A stretch of DNA of 64,000 bases from the NCBI GenBank assembly GCA_028279375.1, contig JANQNW010000008.1:1-64000 (forward strand). The letters are read 5' to 3'. The notes under the pieces were generated by a model that made no database searches, was not told where the DNA came from, and saw nothing but the letters and a program-made list of their open reading frames with translations. Below are positions 30,286-40,340 of this stretch, piece after piece. Positions within the stretch are counted from its first letter, which is position 1. Each line of letters starts with the position of its first letter. This DNA is from Phycisphaerales bacterium. Lineage in GTDB: Bacteria > Planctomycetota > Phycisphaerae > Phycisphaerales > UBA1924. A program made the position numbers and the translations under genes.

Positions 30286-31800
30286 ATGGAGACGCAATCG
30301 GACATTCCGGAGCAGGACAGCGCGCGGCGCGATCGCGGTGTTGTCTTGTTGACGGGCGCAACGGGTTACATCGGCGGCCGCTTGGCGCCCCATCTGCTTG
30401 ACGCGGGGTGGCGCGTGCGATGCGTGACGCGCTCCGAGGCGAAGCTCCGCAGCCGCAGCTGGACGCAGCGTGAGGGCGTTGAAATCGTCGAGGCGGATGC
30501 GGCGAACGAAAACGCGCTGCGCGAAGCGATGCGCGGTTGCGATGCGGCGTACTACCTCGTGCACTCGATGATGGCCGCCGGCGCGTCGTATCGGGATCGC
30601 GATCGTGAACTTGCTTCGATCTTCGCCCGCGCCGCGAGCGAGGCGGGGCTGCCGCGCATCATCTACCTCGGCGGCCTGGGCGAGACCGGTGAGGATCTCA
30701 GTCAACATCTCTCGAGCCGACAGGAGGTCGAGCGCGCGCTTGCCAGCGGCGCTGCGGCGCTGACGACGCTGCGCGCGGCGATGATCATTGGCTCGGGTTC
30801 GGCGTCATTTGAAATACTCCGATACCTGGTTGAGCGTCTGCCCGTCATGGTGACGCCGCGCTGGGTGAAGACGGAGTCTCAGCCGATCGGTGTGCGGAAC
30901 GTCCTCCACTATCTCGTGCAGTGTCTCGACGTCGAGGAGACGACGGGCAAGACGCTCGACATCGGCGGGCCGGATGTCGTGACCTATCGCGAACTGATGC
31001 GCATCATGGCCGAGGAGCGCGGGCTTGCGCGCCGGCTTGTCATTCCCGTGCCGGTCCTGACGCCGCGCTTGAGTTCGCTTTGGATCCACCTGGTGACGCC
31101 GATGAGCGCGCGAATTGCGCGGCCGCTGGCGGAGGGGCTTCGAAATCGCGTCGTGTGTCGTGACATCGAAGCGCAGCGCCTGATGCCGCAGCGACTGCTC
31201 ACGGCGCGCGAGGCGATTGCCGCGGCGCTTGGGAAAGTGGAGGGACGCGAGGTCGAGTCGAGTTGGTCGGACGCGGGGAGGTTGCCCGGCGATCCGGACT
31301 GGGCGGGCGGAACCGTTTTCACGGATGCGCGTGAGACGATCGTCGGAGCGGGGCGCGATGAGACGTTCCATGCGGTGTGCGGTCTCGGCGGCGAGCACGG
31401 TTACTTCACGGCGAACTGGCTCTGGCGCTTGCGCGGTTTGATGGACAAGCTGATCGGCGGGCCCGGGCTTCGTCGTGGGCGACGCCATCCTGACGAAATC
31501 TCCTATGGCGATGCGCTGGATTTCTGGCGTGTGACGAAGATCGAGACAAATCGCGAGATCGAGCTTCGAGCCGAGATGCGACTTCCGGGCGTCGCGACCC
31601 TCTCGTTTGAGATCGATGAGCGCGGGCCCGGGCAGGTCACACTTCGGCAGATTGCGCGATTCAAGCCGAAGGGATTGCTGGGGATTCTGTACTGGTACTC
31701 GGTGCTGCCACTCCACGGCATCGTCTTTCGCGGGATGTTGCAGGGCATTCAGCGGGAGGCTGAGCGACTCGAGTCGCCGAGCGCGAACGCAGCGGCGTGA
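30286..31800 (+). CDS. SDR-family NAD(P)-binding protein with C-terminal DUF2867
   Basis: A 504-residue protein. Residues 20-300 are an atypical short-chain dehydrogenase / epimerase domain: dinucleotide loop TGATGYIG (23-30), WRVRCVTRSEAKLRSR, then YYLVHSMMAAGASYRDRDRE and IIYLGGLGETG, then TLRAAMIIGSGSASFEILRY. The tyrosine-lysine catalytic pair of classic SDRs is absent, as in NmrA-like members. The last ~150 residues (ETFHAVCGLGGEHGYFTANW, RRGRRHPDEISYGDALDFWR, LRAEMRLPGVATLSFEIDER, LHGIVFRGMLQGI) match DUF2867, often fused to this domain. The substrate is unknown. ATG follows a weak ATGGAGC site. Confidence 0.85.
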   Translation: METQSDIPEQDSARRDRGVVLLTGATGYIGGRLAPHLLDAGWRVRCVTRSEAKLRSRSWTQREGVEIVEADAANENALREAMRGCDAAYYLVHSMMAAGASYRDRDRELASIFARAASEAGLPRIIYLGGLGETGEDLSQHLSSRQEVERALASGAAALTTLRAAMIIGSGSASFEILRYLVERLPVMVTPRWVKTESQPIGVRNVLHYLVQCLDVEETTGKTLDIGGPDVVTYRELMRIMAEERGLARRLVIPVPVLTPRLSSLWIHLVTPMSARIARPLAEGLRNRVVCRDIEAQRLMPQRLLTAREAIAAALGKVEGREVESSWSDAGRLPGDPDWAGGTVFTDARETIVGAGRDETFHAVCGLGGEHGYFTANWLWRLRGLMDKLIGGPGLRRGRRHPDEISYGDALDFWRVTKIETNREIELRAEMRLPGVATLSFEIDERGPGQVTLRQIARFKPKGLLGILYWYSVLPLHGIVFRGMLQGIQREAERLESPSANAAA

Positions 31801-31883
31801 CTGCCGGGCGGTAGAGTCTCCTGAACTCGGCGCGCAACGTGCGTTGGTCGGGTTCGCGGGGTTCCTGAGCGAGGATCTGAAAT

Positions 31884-32750
31884 ATGACGAATCGAGCCCA
31901 CACACTTGTCGTCGGCGCCTGCGCCGCTGCTCTCCTGGGGTCGAGCGCGTTGGGTGGGGGGACGGACGCTGACGCCGTACGCCAGGTGGCGATTGACTAT
32001 GCGACCGGCTTCTACGAGATGGACCCGGACAAGGTGCAGTCGACGTGCCATCCGCTGCTTGCGAAGCGCTCTGTGTCCGGCGAGTTCTGGGGGCAGCCGC
32101 ATGAGTGGCTTCGCCCAATCACCTATGAGGAAATGCGTCCTCTCGCGCTGCGCTTCAACAAGCTGCCGGATCATGGATGGGATCCGGAAACGGCGCGCAA
32201 GGACGTCGTGATCTATGAGATCGATGAGCACGTTGCGAGCGCGAAGCTCACAGGGACAATTTGGTTCGATTATTTCCACATGGTGAAAGTCAACGGCGAG
32301 TGGAAGGTCATCAACGTGCTGTGGCAGAGCCTGACGCCTGATGGTGAGACGCCGGAGGGCTCGCCGGCGGAGGCGGACGCGATCACGGCTGTATGCCGTC
32401 AGTTCGTCGACGGCTTCTATCACAGCAAACCGGAGCTGGTTCGCGAGACGCTGCACTCGGGGCTGAGCAAGATGACGGTGAACACGCATCGCAGCGGCCA
32501 GGAGTATCTGCGCCCGATCGCATACGAGGAGCTCATCGAGAACTCAAAGGTATGGAACAGCGGCTGGCTGGATCCGTCGGAGGGGCGATTCGAGGTGGAG
32601 ATCTTCGAGTTCACGAACAACTCTGCGAGCGTGAAGCTCGTTGGAGAGGTGTGGTTCGACTATCTGCACCTGGCGAAGATCGAGGGCGACTGGGTGATCG
32701 TGAACTGCGTCTGGGACATGCTGCCGGATCATCGGAAAGACGCGTCCTGA
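31884..32750 (+). CDS. Secreted protein with two tandem NTF2-like (lumazine-binding-like) domains
   Basis: A 288-residue exported protein. A signal peptide covers residues ~1-24 (VVGACAAALLGSSALGG). The rest is an internal duplication of a cone-shaped NTF2-like fold. Copy one begins VRQVAIDYATGFYEMDPDKV and ends IWFDYFHMVKVNGEWKVINV. Copy two begins ITAVCRQFVDGFYHSKPELV and ends VWFDYLHLAKIEGDWVIVNC. Both copies carry EWLRPITYEEM / EYLRPIAYEEL. The pattern is that of the putative lumazine-binding family; ligand and activity are unknown. It stands 83 nt after the SDR gene. Confidence 0.78.
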   Translation: MTNRAHTLVVGACAAALLGSSALGGGTDADAVRQVAIDYATGFYEMDPDKVQSTCHPLLAKRSVSGEFWGQPHEWLRPITYEEMRPLALRFNKLPDHGWDPETARKDVVIYEIDEHVASAKLTGTIWFDYFHMVKVNGEWKVINVLWQSLTPDGETPEGSPAEADAITAVCRQFVDGFYHSKPELVRETLHSGLSKMTVNTHRSGQEYLRPIAYEELIENSKVWNSGWLDPSEGRFEVEIFEFTNNSASVKLVGEVWFDYLHLAKIEGDWVIVNCVWDMLPDHRKDAS

Positions 32751-32845
32751 GAGAAGGCCTGAGACGGGGGCGCCACACTCGGGGGTCTATGACCTCTGCG
32801 TGGGGTGTAAATCGTTACAGGGCCGTCCGATACGCGTAATTGGTC

Positions 32846-32872
32846 TTGACTTCTCTCGGACCGAGGTAGATT
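32846..32872 (+). promoter_or_regulatory. Possible promoter with palindromic spacer
   Basis: TTGACT (32846-32851) and TAGATT (32867-32872), 15 nt apart, which is short. The spacer contains the interrupted palindrome CTCGGACCGAG (32855-32865), a possible operator between the two boxes. The gene start is 80 nt further on. Confidence 0.35.
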
Positions 32873-32951
32873 CTTCGGAGTGGACGCGGTCTGCGCGCGG
32901 TGGGTTCGTCGCGGAGATCGCGGGAGATAGAGAAGAGCCTGGAGAGAGACC

Positions 32952-33527
32952 ATGCGCAGAATCGCCGCAATCGCGATCGCCGCTGGCGTCATCGGCGCCG
33001 GGAGCGCCGTCGCCGAGGGACCGAGGGCCGGCTGGGTCGCCGACCTGAGCACGCTGGGCCATGGCGTGGACGGCTTCGTTCGCATCATCGATGAGGACAC
33101 GATCGAGTTCTACGAGTTCGACTACGACGGACTCGGTTTCACGAATGGCGTGTACTGCTACCTGGCGCCGCGGGACGAGTACGACTCGTACCTGAATGAG
33201 GCGCTGGTGATCGGGCCTGATCTGCGCCGGGCGCAGTCCTATTTCAACGAGACGTTCCAGATCGACCTGCCTGAGGGCATGACGGTCGATGGTCTGTACG
33301 GCGTGAGCGTGTGGTGCGTCGCGCTGGACCTGAGTTTCGGCAACGGCCTCTTCGTGTCGCCCTGCCCGAGCGACGTCAATGGCGACGGGGTGGTGAGCGC
33401 CGTGGACATCGCGGAGCTTCTGAGCCGCTGGGGGACGGATGAGCCGCTGGCGGATCTGAACCAGAGCGGGGATGTGAACGCGGCCGACCTGGCGTCGCTG
33501 CTGAGCAACTGGGGCCCCTGCGAATAG
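32952..33527 (+). CDS. Secreted DM13-domain protein with C-terminal dockerin-like domain
   Basis: A 191-residue exported protein with signal peptide 1-21 (ending SAVA). Residues 30-135 fit a DM13 domain: LSTLGHGVDGFVRIIDEDTI, FYEFDYDGLGFTNGVYCYLA, then FQIDLPEGMTVDGLYGVSVW followed by the cysteine. That cysteine is the redox-type residue seen in DM13 proteins. The last ~50 residues are two dockerin-like loops, DVNGDGVVSAVDIAELLSRW and DLNQSGDVNAADLASLLSNW, ending GPCE. DM13 is thought to have an electron-transfer role; that is a family hypothesis only. A strong terminator follows 36 nt downstream. Confidence 0.82.
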   Translation: MRRIAAIAIAAGVIGAGSAVAEGPRAGWVADLSTLGHGVDGFVRIIDEDTIEFYEFDYDGLGFTNGVYCYLAPRDEYDSYLNEALVIGPDLRRAQSYFNETFQIDLPEGMTVDGLYGVSVWCVALDLSFGNGLFVSPCPSDVNGDGVVSAVDIAELLSRWGTDEPLADLNQSGDVNAADLASLLSNWGPCE

Positions 33528-33545
33528 GCTCTTCGAGACACGCTG

Positions 33546-33595
33546 AGAACATCTGAATCACGCGCCGGGCGGCATTCCGCCCGGCGTTGTCCTTT
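33546..33595 (+). repeat. 50-nt duplicated terminator unit, copy 1
   Basis: This unit is 46 of 50 identical to the one at 34389-34438, counting both stem and the ~17 nt before it. Both follow a secreted-protein gene on the plus strand. Confidence 0.75.
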
Positions 33596-33596
33596 T
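33563..33596 (+). terminator. Rho-independent terminator of the DM13-dockerin gene
   Basis: Perfect 10-bp stem CGCCGGGCGG/CCGCCCGGCG with loop CATT, followed by TTGTCCTTTT. Confidence 0.85.
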
Positions 33597-33742
33597 CGAG
33601 CGGGTGTCGCGGGTGCGGCGCCTGTTTTCATTTTCAGATCGGAGTTCTCGGGAGAAAGTCCTTTGTGCGGATACGCATTCGTCGGATACTGCACAGAGCG
33701 CCCGATGGCGGTCTGGGCCGCGGCGCAGAGGAAGGAAGACAC

Positions 33743-34357
33743 GTGAAGAGGATTGCGCTGATAGGAACGTGCTGCGCGCTGGCGGCTGCGCCGGCGGCTC
33801 GGGGTGTGCCGTTCGATCTGGTGATCGTCGAAGACGCGACGATCGGCGGTGGGCCAGGCTCCAGTGTGGGGGCGATCTCCCGTGTCGGACTGCTGGTCGC
33901 GACGACGGAGACAATTACGAATGAAGACCTCGCCACGATGGAATTCACGTCGAGCGCAGGAATGAGCCTGGGCGTAAGCCTCCCACCGCCTCCGCCCTTC
34001 CCGTTCGAGGTCCCGCCCGGGTGGTACATCGGGCCTCCGCCTGGGGTTGTTCGACCGGATCTTGCTTCGTTGCTCACGCCCGCGGAGGCGCCCAACTGGG
34101 TCCCCAGTAACTTTGCGATCCAGTTCATGTTCCCTCCGTTCGATTCACTGCTCTACGGCGAGTCGGTCACCGCAGAGCACACGATTACGATGGGCGAGGA
34201 CTTCGTGACGTTCCAAGTCACGGCGCGTGTAGGCGACGTCAGTTCCTTTAGCGCCAGCAGGCATTCTTCAGTGCCGTCGCCGGGAGCTGCGGTGATTCTG
34301 GGCGCAGGCGGGCTGTTCGCGCTGCGTTGTCGCAGGCTTGACGGGTCCGACCTCTGA
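33743..34357 (+). CDS. Secreted protein with VPSPG-type C-terminal sorting tail
   Basis: A 204-residue exported protein. The frame is open further upstream, but the GTG at 33743 has GGAAGGA 5 nt before it and gives a clean signal peptide (KRIALIGTCCALAAAPAARG). The mature domain has no motif that I know; it contains a proline-rich stretch (SLPPPPPFPFEVPPG). The C-terminus reads SVPSPGAAVILGAGGLFALR followed by CRR: a V-P-x-P-G box, one membrane helix and a basic end. This is the Phycisphaerae variant of the PEP-CTERM sorting signal, which predicts processing by an exosortase-like enzyme elsewhere in the genome. Terminated by a hairpin twin of the preceding gene's terminator. Confidence 0.75.
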   Translation: MKRIALIGTCCALAAAPAARGVPFDLVIVEDATIGGGPGSSVGAISRVGLLVATTETITNEDLATMEFTSSAGMSLGVSLPPPPPFPFEVPPGWYIGPPPGVVRPDLASLLTPAEAPNWVPSNFAIQFMFPPFDSLLYGESVTAEHTITMGEDFVTFQVTARVGDVSSFSASRHSSVPSPGAAVILGAGGLFALRCRRLDGSDL

Positions 34358-34388
34358 GCACTCCTGAGAGGGCGTCGCGGGTCGGATC

Positions 34389-34438
34389 AGAACTTCTGAA
34401 ACACGCGCCGGGCGGCTTTCCGCCCGGCGTTTTCCTTT
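34389..34438 (+). repeat. 50-nt duplicated terminator unit, copy 2
   Basis: Second copy of the unit at 33546-33595 (46/50 identical), 843 nt further along the same strand. Confidence 0.75.
34406..34438 (+). terminator. Rho-independent terminator of the VPSPG-tailed gene
   Basis: Perfect 10-bp stem CGCCGGGCGG/CCGCCCGGCG with loop CTTT, followed by TTTTCCTTT. Confidence 0.88.
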
Positions 34439-34524
34439 AAGGGATTGTGAGGATTCCGTTATCGGGACGCGGCGGCGGTGGTCACTTCGCCGACCGGGCG
34501 AGAGGCCTCTACAATCCCCGCCCC

Positions 34525-35612
<1,088 letters not shown>

Positions 35613-35613
<1 letters not shown>

Positions 35614-37331
35614 TGAAGAGGCGCGACGCCGGTCAATATGCGCTGCTCGCGTTTCTTTTCTGCGTGCTGGGCGCTTTCCTGGTCTATCCGATCTGGCTGA
35701 CGGTGCGGGGCGGCGTCGCCTCGGATCCGGTGACGGGTCGCGGGTTCACGCTGCGCTATCTCGAACTCGTCTTTCGCGATCCGGTGATGCGCGAGGGCCT
35801 GGTGAACGCGCTGATGATCGCGATTGCGACAACCGCGTTGTGCATTCTGATCTCGTTGCCGCTGGGGTTGGTTTCAGCGCGATTCGATTATCGCTTCAAA
35901 CGATTCTGGGATGTGGCCGTGCTGGTGCCTTTGATCCTGCCGCCGTTTGTCGGCGCGGTCGGTCTGAAGGCGATGATCGGTCGATACGGCGCGCTGAACT
36001 CGATGCTGGGAACGGAGTGGGACATCCTCGGCACAGCGCGCTTCTGGGGCGTTGTGGTGACGCTTGCGCTGCACCTGTATCCGATCGTGTATCTCAACGT
36101 GGTCGCCGCGCTCGCGAATCTGGATCCGTCGCTTGTTGAGGCCGCGAAGGTGGGTGGGGCGACGGGTTGGCAGCGATTCCGAAGGATCACGCTGCCGCTG
36201 ATCCGGCCGGGTGTGTTCGCGGGCTCTTCGATCGTGCTCATCTGGTCGTTCACGGAGCTGGGCACGCCGCTGGTCTTTGACTACTACCGCACGACGCCGG
36301 TGCAGATCTTCAACGGCGTGAAGGAGATGGACGCTTCTGCGCAGCCCTATGCGCTCACGATCGTGATGCTCGGCGTGGCGATCCTGATGTACGCGACTGG
36401 GCGCTGGGTGCTTGGCTCTTCGAAGGCGTCGTCCTCGACGCGCGCGTTCCGGGCTGCGGAGACGCCGAAACTGGGCGGCGTCGGGACCGCGCTTGCGAAC
36501 CTGATGTTCGGGTTCGTGGCGTTCATCGCAGTGATCCCGCACATCGGCGTGATCCTGATGAGCCTCTCGACGCCGAACACGTGGTATCGCACGATGGCGC
36601 CTTCGAGCTGGACGCTGGAGAACTTCCAGCTGGCGCTGGAGCGTCCGATCGTCTTCGGCTCGATTATCAACAGCCTGAGCCTGTCGCTGATCGCGGCGCT
36701 CGTGGATGTGGTGCTGGGCGTGGCGATTGCGTGGATCATCGTGCGCGGGCGCGTGAAGGGGCGGGCGATTCTGGATGGACTGGCGATGCTGCCGCTGGCG
36801 GTGCCCGGGTTGGTCATGGCTTTCGGCTTCATCGCGATGAGTCTGCGCTGGCCGTTCGGCAAGGGCGATCCGCTGGAGGGCGTGATCGACGTCGTGGGCG
36901 TGTCGCCGAATCCGATGCCGCTGCTTGTGATTGCGTACGCCATGCGCCGACTGCCGTACATCGTGCGTGCGGCGGTGGCGGGGCTGGAGCAGGTGGGCGT
37001 GGAGCTGGAGGAGGCGGCGAGCGTCTTCGGGGCGACGACGGCCCAGAAGTTCAGGCGAGTCGTCGTGCCGCTGCTGACAGGCAATCTGCTCGCCGGCGCG
37101 CTGCTCGTCTTCAGCTTCTCGATGCTGGAGGTGAGCGACTCACTGATGCTTGCGCAGCAGGAGCAGCACTATCCGATCACGAAAGCGATCTACGCGCTGA
37201 CGGAGCGTCTCGGCGACGGCGTCGCAATCGCCAGCGCGATGGGCGTGTGGGGCATGGCGCTGCTGACGATCACGCTGACGTCTGTGTCGGTGCTTCTGGG
37301 CAAGAAGTTCGGCGCGATCTTCCGGGCGTAG
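35613..37331 (+). CDS. ABC transporter permease, two fused membrane domains (FbpB type)
   Basis: A 572-residue permease with about 12 membrane helices. It is a duplicated protein: each half carries the EAA loop that contacts the ATPase, the first as VEAAKVGGATGWQRFRRITL, the second as ELEEAASVFGATTAQKFRRV. Such a single-chain permease is typical of FbpB-like iron(III) importers and a few relatives. The ATG at 35613 shares a base with the ATPase stop (TGATG); a GTG three bases earlier is also possible. The gene ends 6 nt from the convergent binding-protein gene. Confidence 0.92.
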
Positions 37332-37337
37332 CGCCCT

Positions 37338-38879
37338 TCAGCCGTGGCGGGCTTCACGCGCGAGGCGGACGACCTCGCGGTATTTCTTTCGAAAGAATGC
37401 GGCGTATTCGATCTGCAGTTCAGCTGCGCGCTGTCGGTCGCGCCACTCCTCGCGAATCTCGGGATAGGTGTCGGGCGTGAGTTCGAGCTGACGGCCGTCG
37501 AGCATCGTGTGGACGGGCATGGCGTAGAAGAGCTCTTCCATGCGCTCGACGAGTTCGGGATCGGCGCCGGCGAGGCGCGCTTCGTTCATGGCCGTCCAGG
37601 CCGCCTTGATCTCGCTGTGGAGGTCGATGGAGAAGGCGCCGAAGATGGGGCCGAGGAGTGATCGCCAGCCGCGGGTGGGCGCGGTGGAGGCGGCTTCGAA
37701 GGGGCGCGTCTTGTCGATGAAGAGATCGAAGTGCTTCTCGTACATGATGCGTCGGATGGGCATGCGCCGGAGCTCATACTCACGCGGTCCGAGCTCGGTT
37801 GGTTCGGCGTCAAGGCCGACGGCGCGAAGTTGCCAGATCGCCTGGCCCTGCTCCGTGAGCGCGAACTCGAGGAAGCGGCGTCCGACGGTCGGGTTGGGGC
37901 CGCCGCGCATGAGGGAGATGGGGTCGGGATCGACGTAGACGGAGCCGACGGGATCGACGTATCCGAGGCGCGATTCGCTTGCGGACTGGCCGGGCTCGCG
38001 CACGGCCTGGGACTGATATCTGCCGTAGAAATCGATGGCGACGCCTGCGACGGATTCACCCTGGCTGACATCGAGGACGACCTTCTTGGAATCGATGACG
38101 AAGCTGCGTGTGTTGGCCGCCATGGCGCGGAGGATGCGCCAGCCTTCGTCCCAGCCGTGGCTGTTGAGGATGGACTCGTAGGTGGTGGCGACGGAGCCTG
38201 ACTGGCGTGGATCGCCGAGGGCGAGTCCGCGCACGTAGTTGTAGTCGGCGAGGTCGCGCCAGCCTTCGGGTTCGGCGAGCCCGCGCTCGGCAAGGGCGTC
38301 GCGATTGAAGAGGATGCCGAAACTCGAGAGCGCAACGCCGAGGAAGTACTGCTCTTCGTCGTAGAGGTTGACGGCGCCGACGCGGTTCTCACCGAACCAC
38401 CGATCGATCTGCGCCTGGTCGAAATTCGCGGGGATGGATATGGGGACAGTGATCTGCTCGCCGGAGTCGAGTTCGACGCGCACGCCCTTTTTCATCTGGT
38501 CGTGTTCGTAGGTGCCGCCGCCAAAGAGCAGGTCGTAGGGCATGATGACGCCTTCCTCGACGGCGCCATCGGGACGGATGTCGCCGCGACGGACGGCCGC
38601 TTCGTAGATCGCCTTGATCTGCTTGCGGATCTCGCTGGTGCCGCCGGGTCTTCGGAAGTCGATGTCAACCGGCGCGCCGTAGTTCTCGAGGTGCCAGTCG
38701 GAGAATGCTCGTTCGAACTCGGTGCGGATCTGTTCGTTGTGGGGCGAGATGATGACAATGCGCTCGGCGCCGTCGCTTGCGGAAACGACCTTGGGGCGCA
38801 TGGCGACGGGGATCGCGACGACCACGATGAGTCCGATGAGCAGTGATCCTGTCAGAGCGATCTTGCCGAGTCCGGGCAC
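37338..38879 (-). CDS. ABC transporter extracellular solute-binding protein
   Basis: A 513-residue periplasmic-side binding protein. The N-terminus has an uncleaved-looking helix (IALTGSLLIGLIVVVAIPVA), so it is probably membrane-tethered, and there is no lipobox. The mature domain starts ERIVIISPHNEQIRTEFERA, then FRRPGGTSEIRKQI, the pattern of iron(III)/thiamine-type binding proteins. Later IMPYDLLFGGGTYEHDQMKK and GILFNRDALAERGLAEPEGW fit the bilobal fold. At 513 residues it is longer than the usual ~340; the additional C-terminal ~150 residues (helical, ALTEQGQAIWQLRAVGLDAE onward) are unexplained. It faces the ATPase and permease genes tail to tail with 6 nt between, so it needs its own promoter. 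Confidence 0.85.
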   Translation of the reverse strand: MPGLGKIALTGSLLIGLIVVVAIPVAMRPKVVSASDGAERIVIISPHNEQIRTEFERAFSDWHLENYGAPVDIDFRRPGGTSEIRKQIKAIYEAAVRRGDIRPDGAVEEGVIMPYDLLFGGGTYEHDQMKKGVRVELDSGEQITVPISIPANFDQAQIDRWFGENRVGAVNLYDEEQYFLGVALSSFGILFNRDALAERGLAEPEGWRDLADYNYVRGLALGDPRQSGSVATTYESILNSHGWDEGWRILRAMAANTRSFVIDSKKVVLDVSQGESVAGVAIDFYGRYQSQAVREPGQSASESRLGYVDPVGSVYVDPDPISLMRGGPNPTVGRRFLEFALTEQGQAIWQLRAVGLDAEPTELGPREYELRRMPIRRIMYEKHFDLFIDKTRPFEAASTAPTRGWRSLLGPIFGAFSIDLHSEIKAAWTAMNEARLAGADPELVERMEELFYAMPVHTMLDGRQLELTPDTYPEIREEWRDRQRAAELQIEYAAFFRKKYREVVRLAREARHG

Positions 38880-38936
38880 GGGAGCGCCTCCTTGGTTTGA
38901 GGAGGGGGAGTGTACCGGGACGCTGCGCGCGGGCGG

Positions 38937-40340
38937 TCAGTCGAGTGTGAGCGTTTCGTTGATTGCGGGGAGTGCGGGTTCGAGCCCGTGCTTCTCGTGG
39001 ACGGCGACGGCGAGGGCGCGCCGGGCGTCATCTTCGCCGTGGGTGAGGATGAGCTTCGGCTTGTCCGCGGCGAGTGGTTCGAACCAGCGGAGGAGTTCGG
39101 ATTTCCCGGCGTGGGCGGAGAGACCGCTGAGGCGCCTGATGGTGGCTCGCACCTTCACGTCGTAGCGATCGATGGAGACTTCCTTCGCGCCGTCGAGGAT
39201 CTCGCGGCCGAGTGAGCCGGGCGTCATGTAGCCGACGGCGAGGAAGGTGACGTGGGGCTTCCAGAGGTTGTGCTTGAGGTGGTGGACGATGCGTCCGCCA
39301 TCGCACATGCCGCTGCCGGCGATGATGACGCTCGCTTCGTCGAGATCGTTGAGTTCGCGCGACTGGGCGCCGGTCTCGATGAATCGCAGGTTGCGCAGAT
39401 CCATGCGGAACTGTTTCTTCATCGCGAGCGCGCTGGCTTCCTCATCGAAGAGATCGACGTGGCGGCGATAGGCTTCGGTCGCCTTGATGGCCATCGGGCT
39501 GTCGAGATAGATCGGAAACTCGGGGAGCAGTCCCGTGCGGATCTGCTCCGCCATGAGATAGAGGATTTCCTGTGTGCGCCCGATGGCGAATGCGGGGATC
39601 AGCACCTTCTGGCGTTGCCAGATGGACTCTTCGAGCGCGTTATGGAACGACGCGATCGTGCGGTCGTAATCGGGATGATCTGCGTCGCCGTAGGTTGATT
39701 CGAGGAAGACGCAGTCGGCGTGTTCGAAGAGGACGGGGTCGCGGAGGATGGGCGCGTCCCAGCGTCCGACGTCTCCGGAGAAGACGATGACGCGTTGGGC
39801 GCCGGCGTCGTTGATCGTCATCTCGACGCTGGCGGAGCCGAGGATGTGGCCGGCGTCAACGAAGCGGATGGTGATGCCGTCGGCGACTTCTGCGGGCGTT
39901 TCGTAGCGGAGCGGTTTGGCGAGGGGCGCCAGGGCGGCGACATCATCTGCTGTGTAGAGGGGCTCGCGGAGGGGCTCGCCGGCGCGCTCACGGCGTTTGT
40001 TGGCGCGGCGCAGGTCGGATTCCTGAATGCGTCCGGAGTCCTGGAGGATGATCGTGGCGAAGTCGATCGTGGCGGGCGTTGCGAAGATGGGGCCCCGGTA
40101 GCCGTGCTTTGCGAGCAGGGGGAGTCTGCCGGTGTGATCGAGGTGCGCGTGCGTGACGACGACGGCGTCGAGGGCGTCGGGATCGACGGGGCCGAGATCA
40201 GCATTGCGTTCGTCGGTGGCGCCCTTGCCCTGGAACATGCCGAAGTCGACGAGGACGGTCGCCTTGTTTGACTTGACGAGGTAGCCGGAGCCGGTGACTT
40301 CGCCGCCGCTTGCGCCGCAGGTTGTGATGGTGATGGTCAT
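38937..40340 (-). CDS. Metallo-beta-lactamase / beta-CASP family hydrolase
   Basis: A 467-residue predicted RNA-processing metallo-hydrolase. The zinc site is complete: VTHAHLDHTG (HxHxDH), a histidine in DAGHILGSAS, an aspartate in FSGDVGRW, and a later histidine in SAHAGKSELL. The beta-CASP domain (about residues 210-390) has FLESTYGDADHPDY, PAFAIGRTQEILYLM and IIAGSGMCDGGRI. This set matches YSH1/CPSF73-like and bacterial RNA exo/endonucleases of unknown detail. It starts on the last base of the upstream gene's stop codon (TGATG), so its translation depends on that gene. The natural substrate is not known. Confidence 0.92.
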   Translation of the reverse strand: MTITITTCGASGGEVTGSGYLVKSNKATVLVDFGMFQGKGATDERNADLGPVDPDALDAVVVTHAHLDHTGRLPLLAKHGYRGPIFATPATIDFATIILQDSGRIQESDLRRANKRRERAGEPLREPLYTADDVAALAPLAKPLRYETPAEVADGITIRFVDAGHILGSASVEMTINDAGAQRVIVFSGDVGRWDAPILRDPVLFEHADCVFLESTYGDADHPDYDRTIASFHNALEESIWQRQKVLIPAFAIGRTQEILYLMAEQIRTGLLPEFPIYLDSPMAIKATEAYRRHVDLFDEEASALAMKKQFRMDLRNLRFIETGAQSRELNDLDEASVIIAGSGMCDGGRIVHHLKHNLWKPHVTFLAVGYMTPGSLGREILDGAKEVSIDRYDVKVRATIRRLSGLSAHAGKSELLRWFEPLAADKPKLILTHGEDDARRALAVAVHEKHGLEPALPAINETLTLD

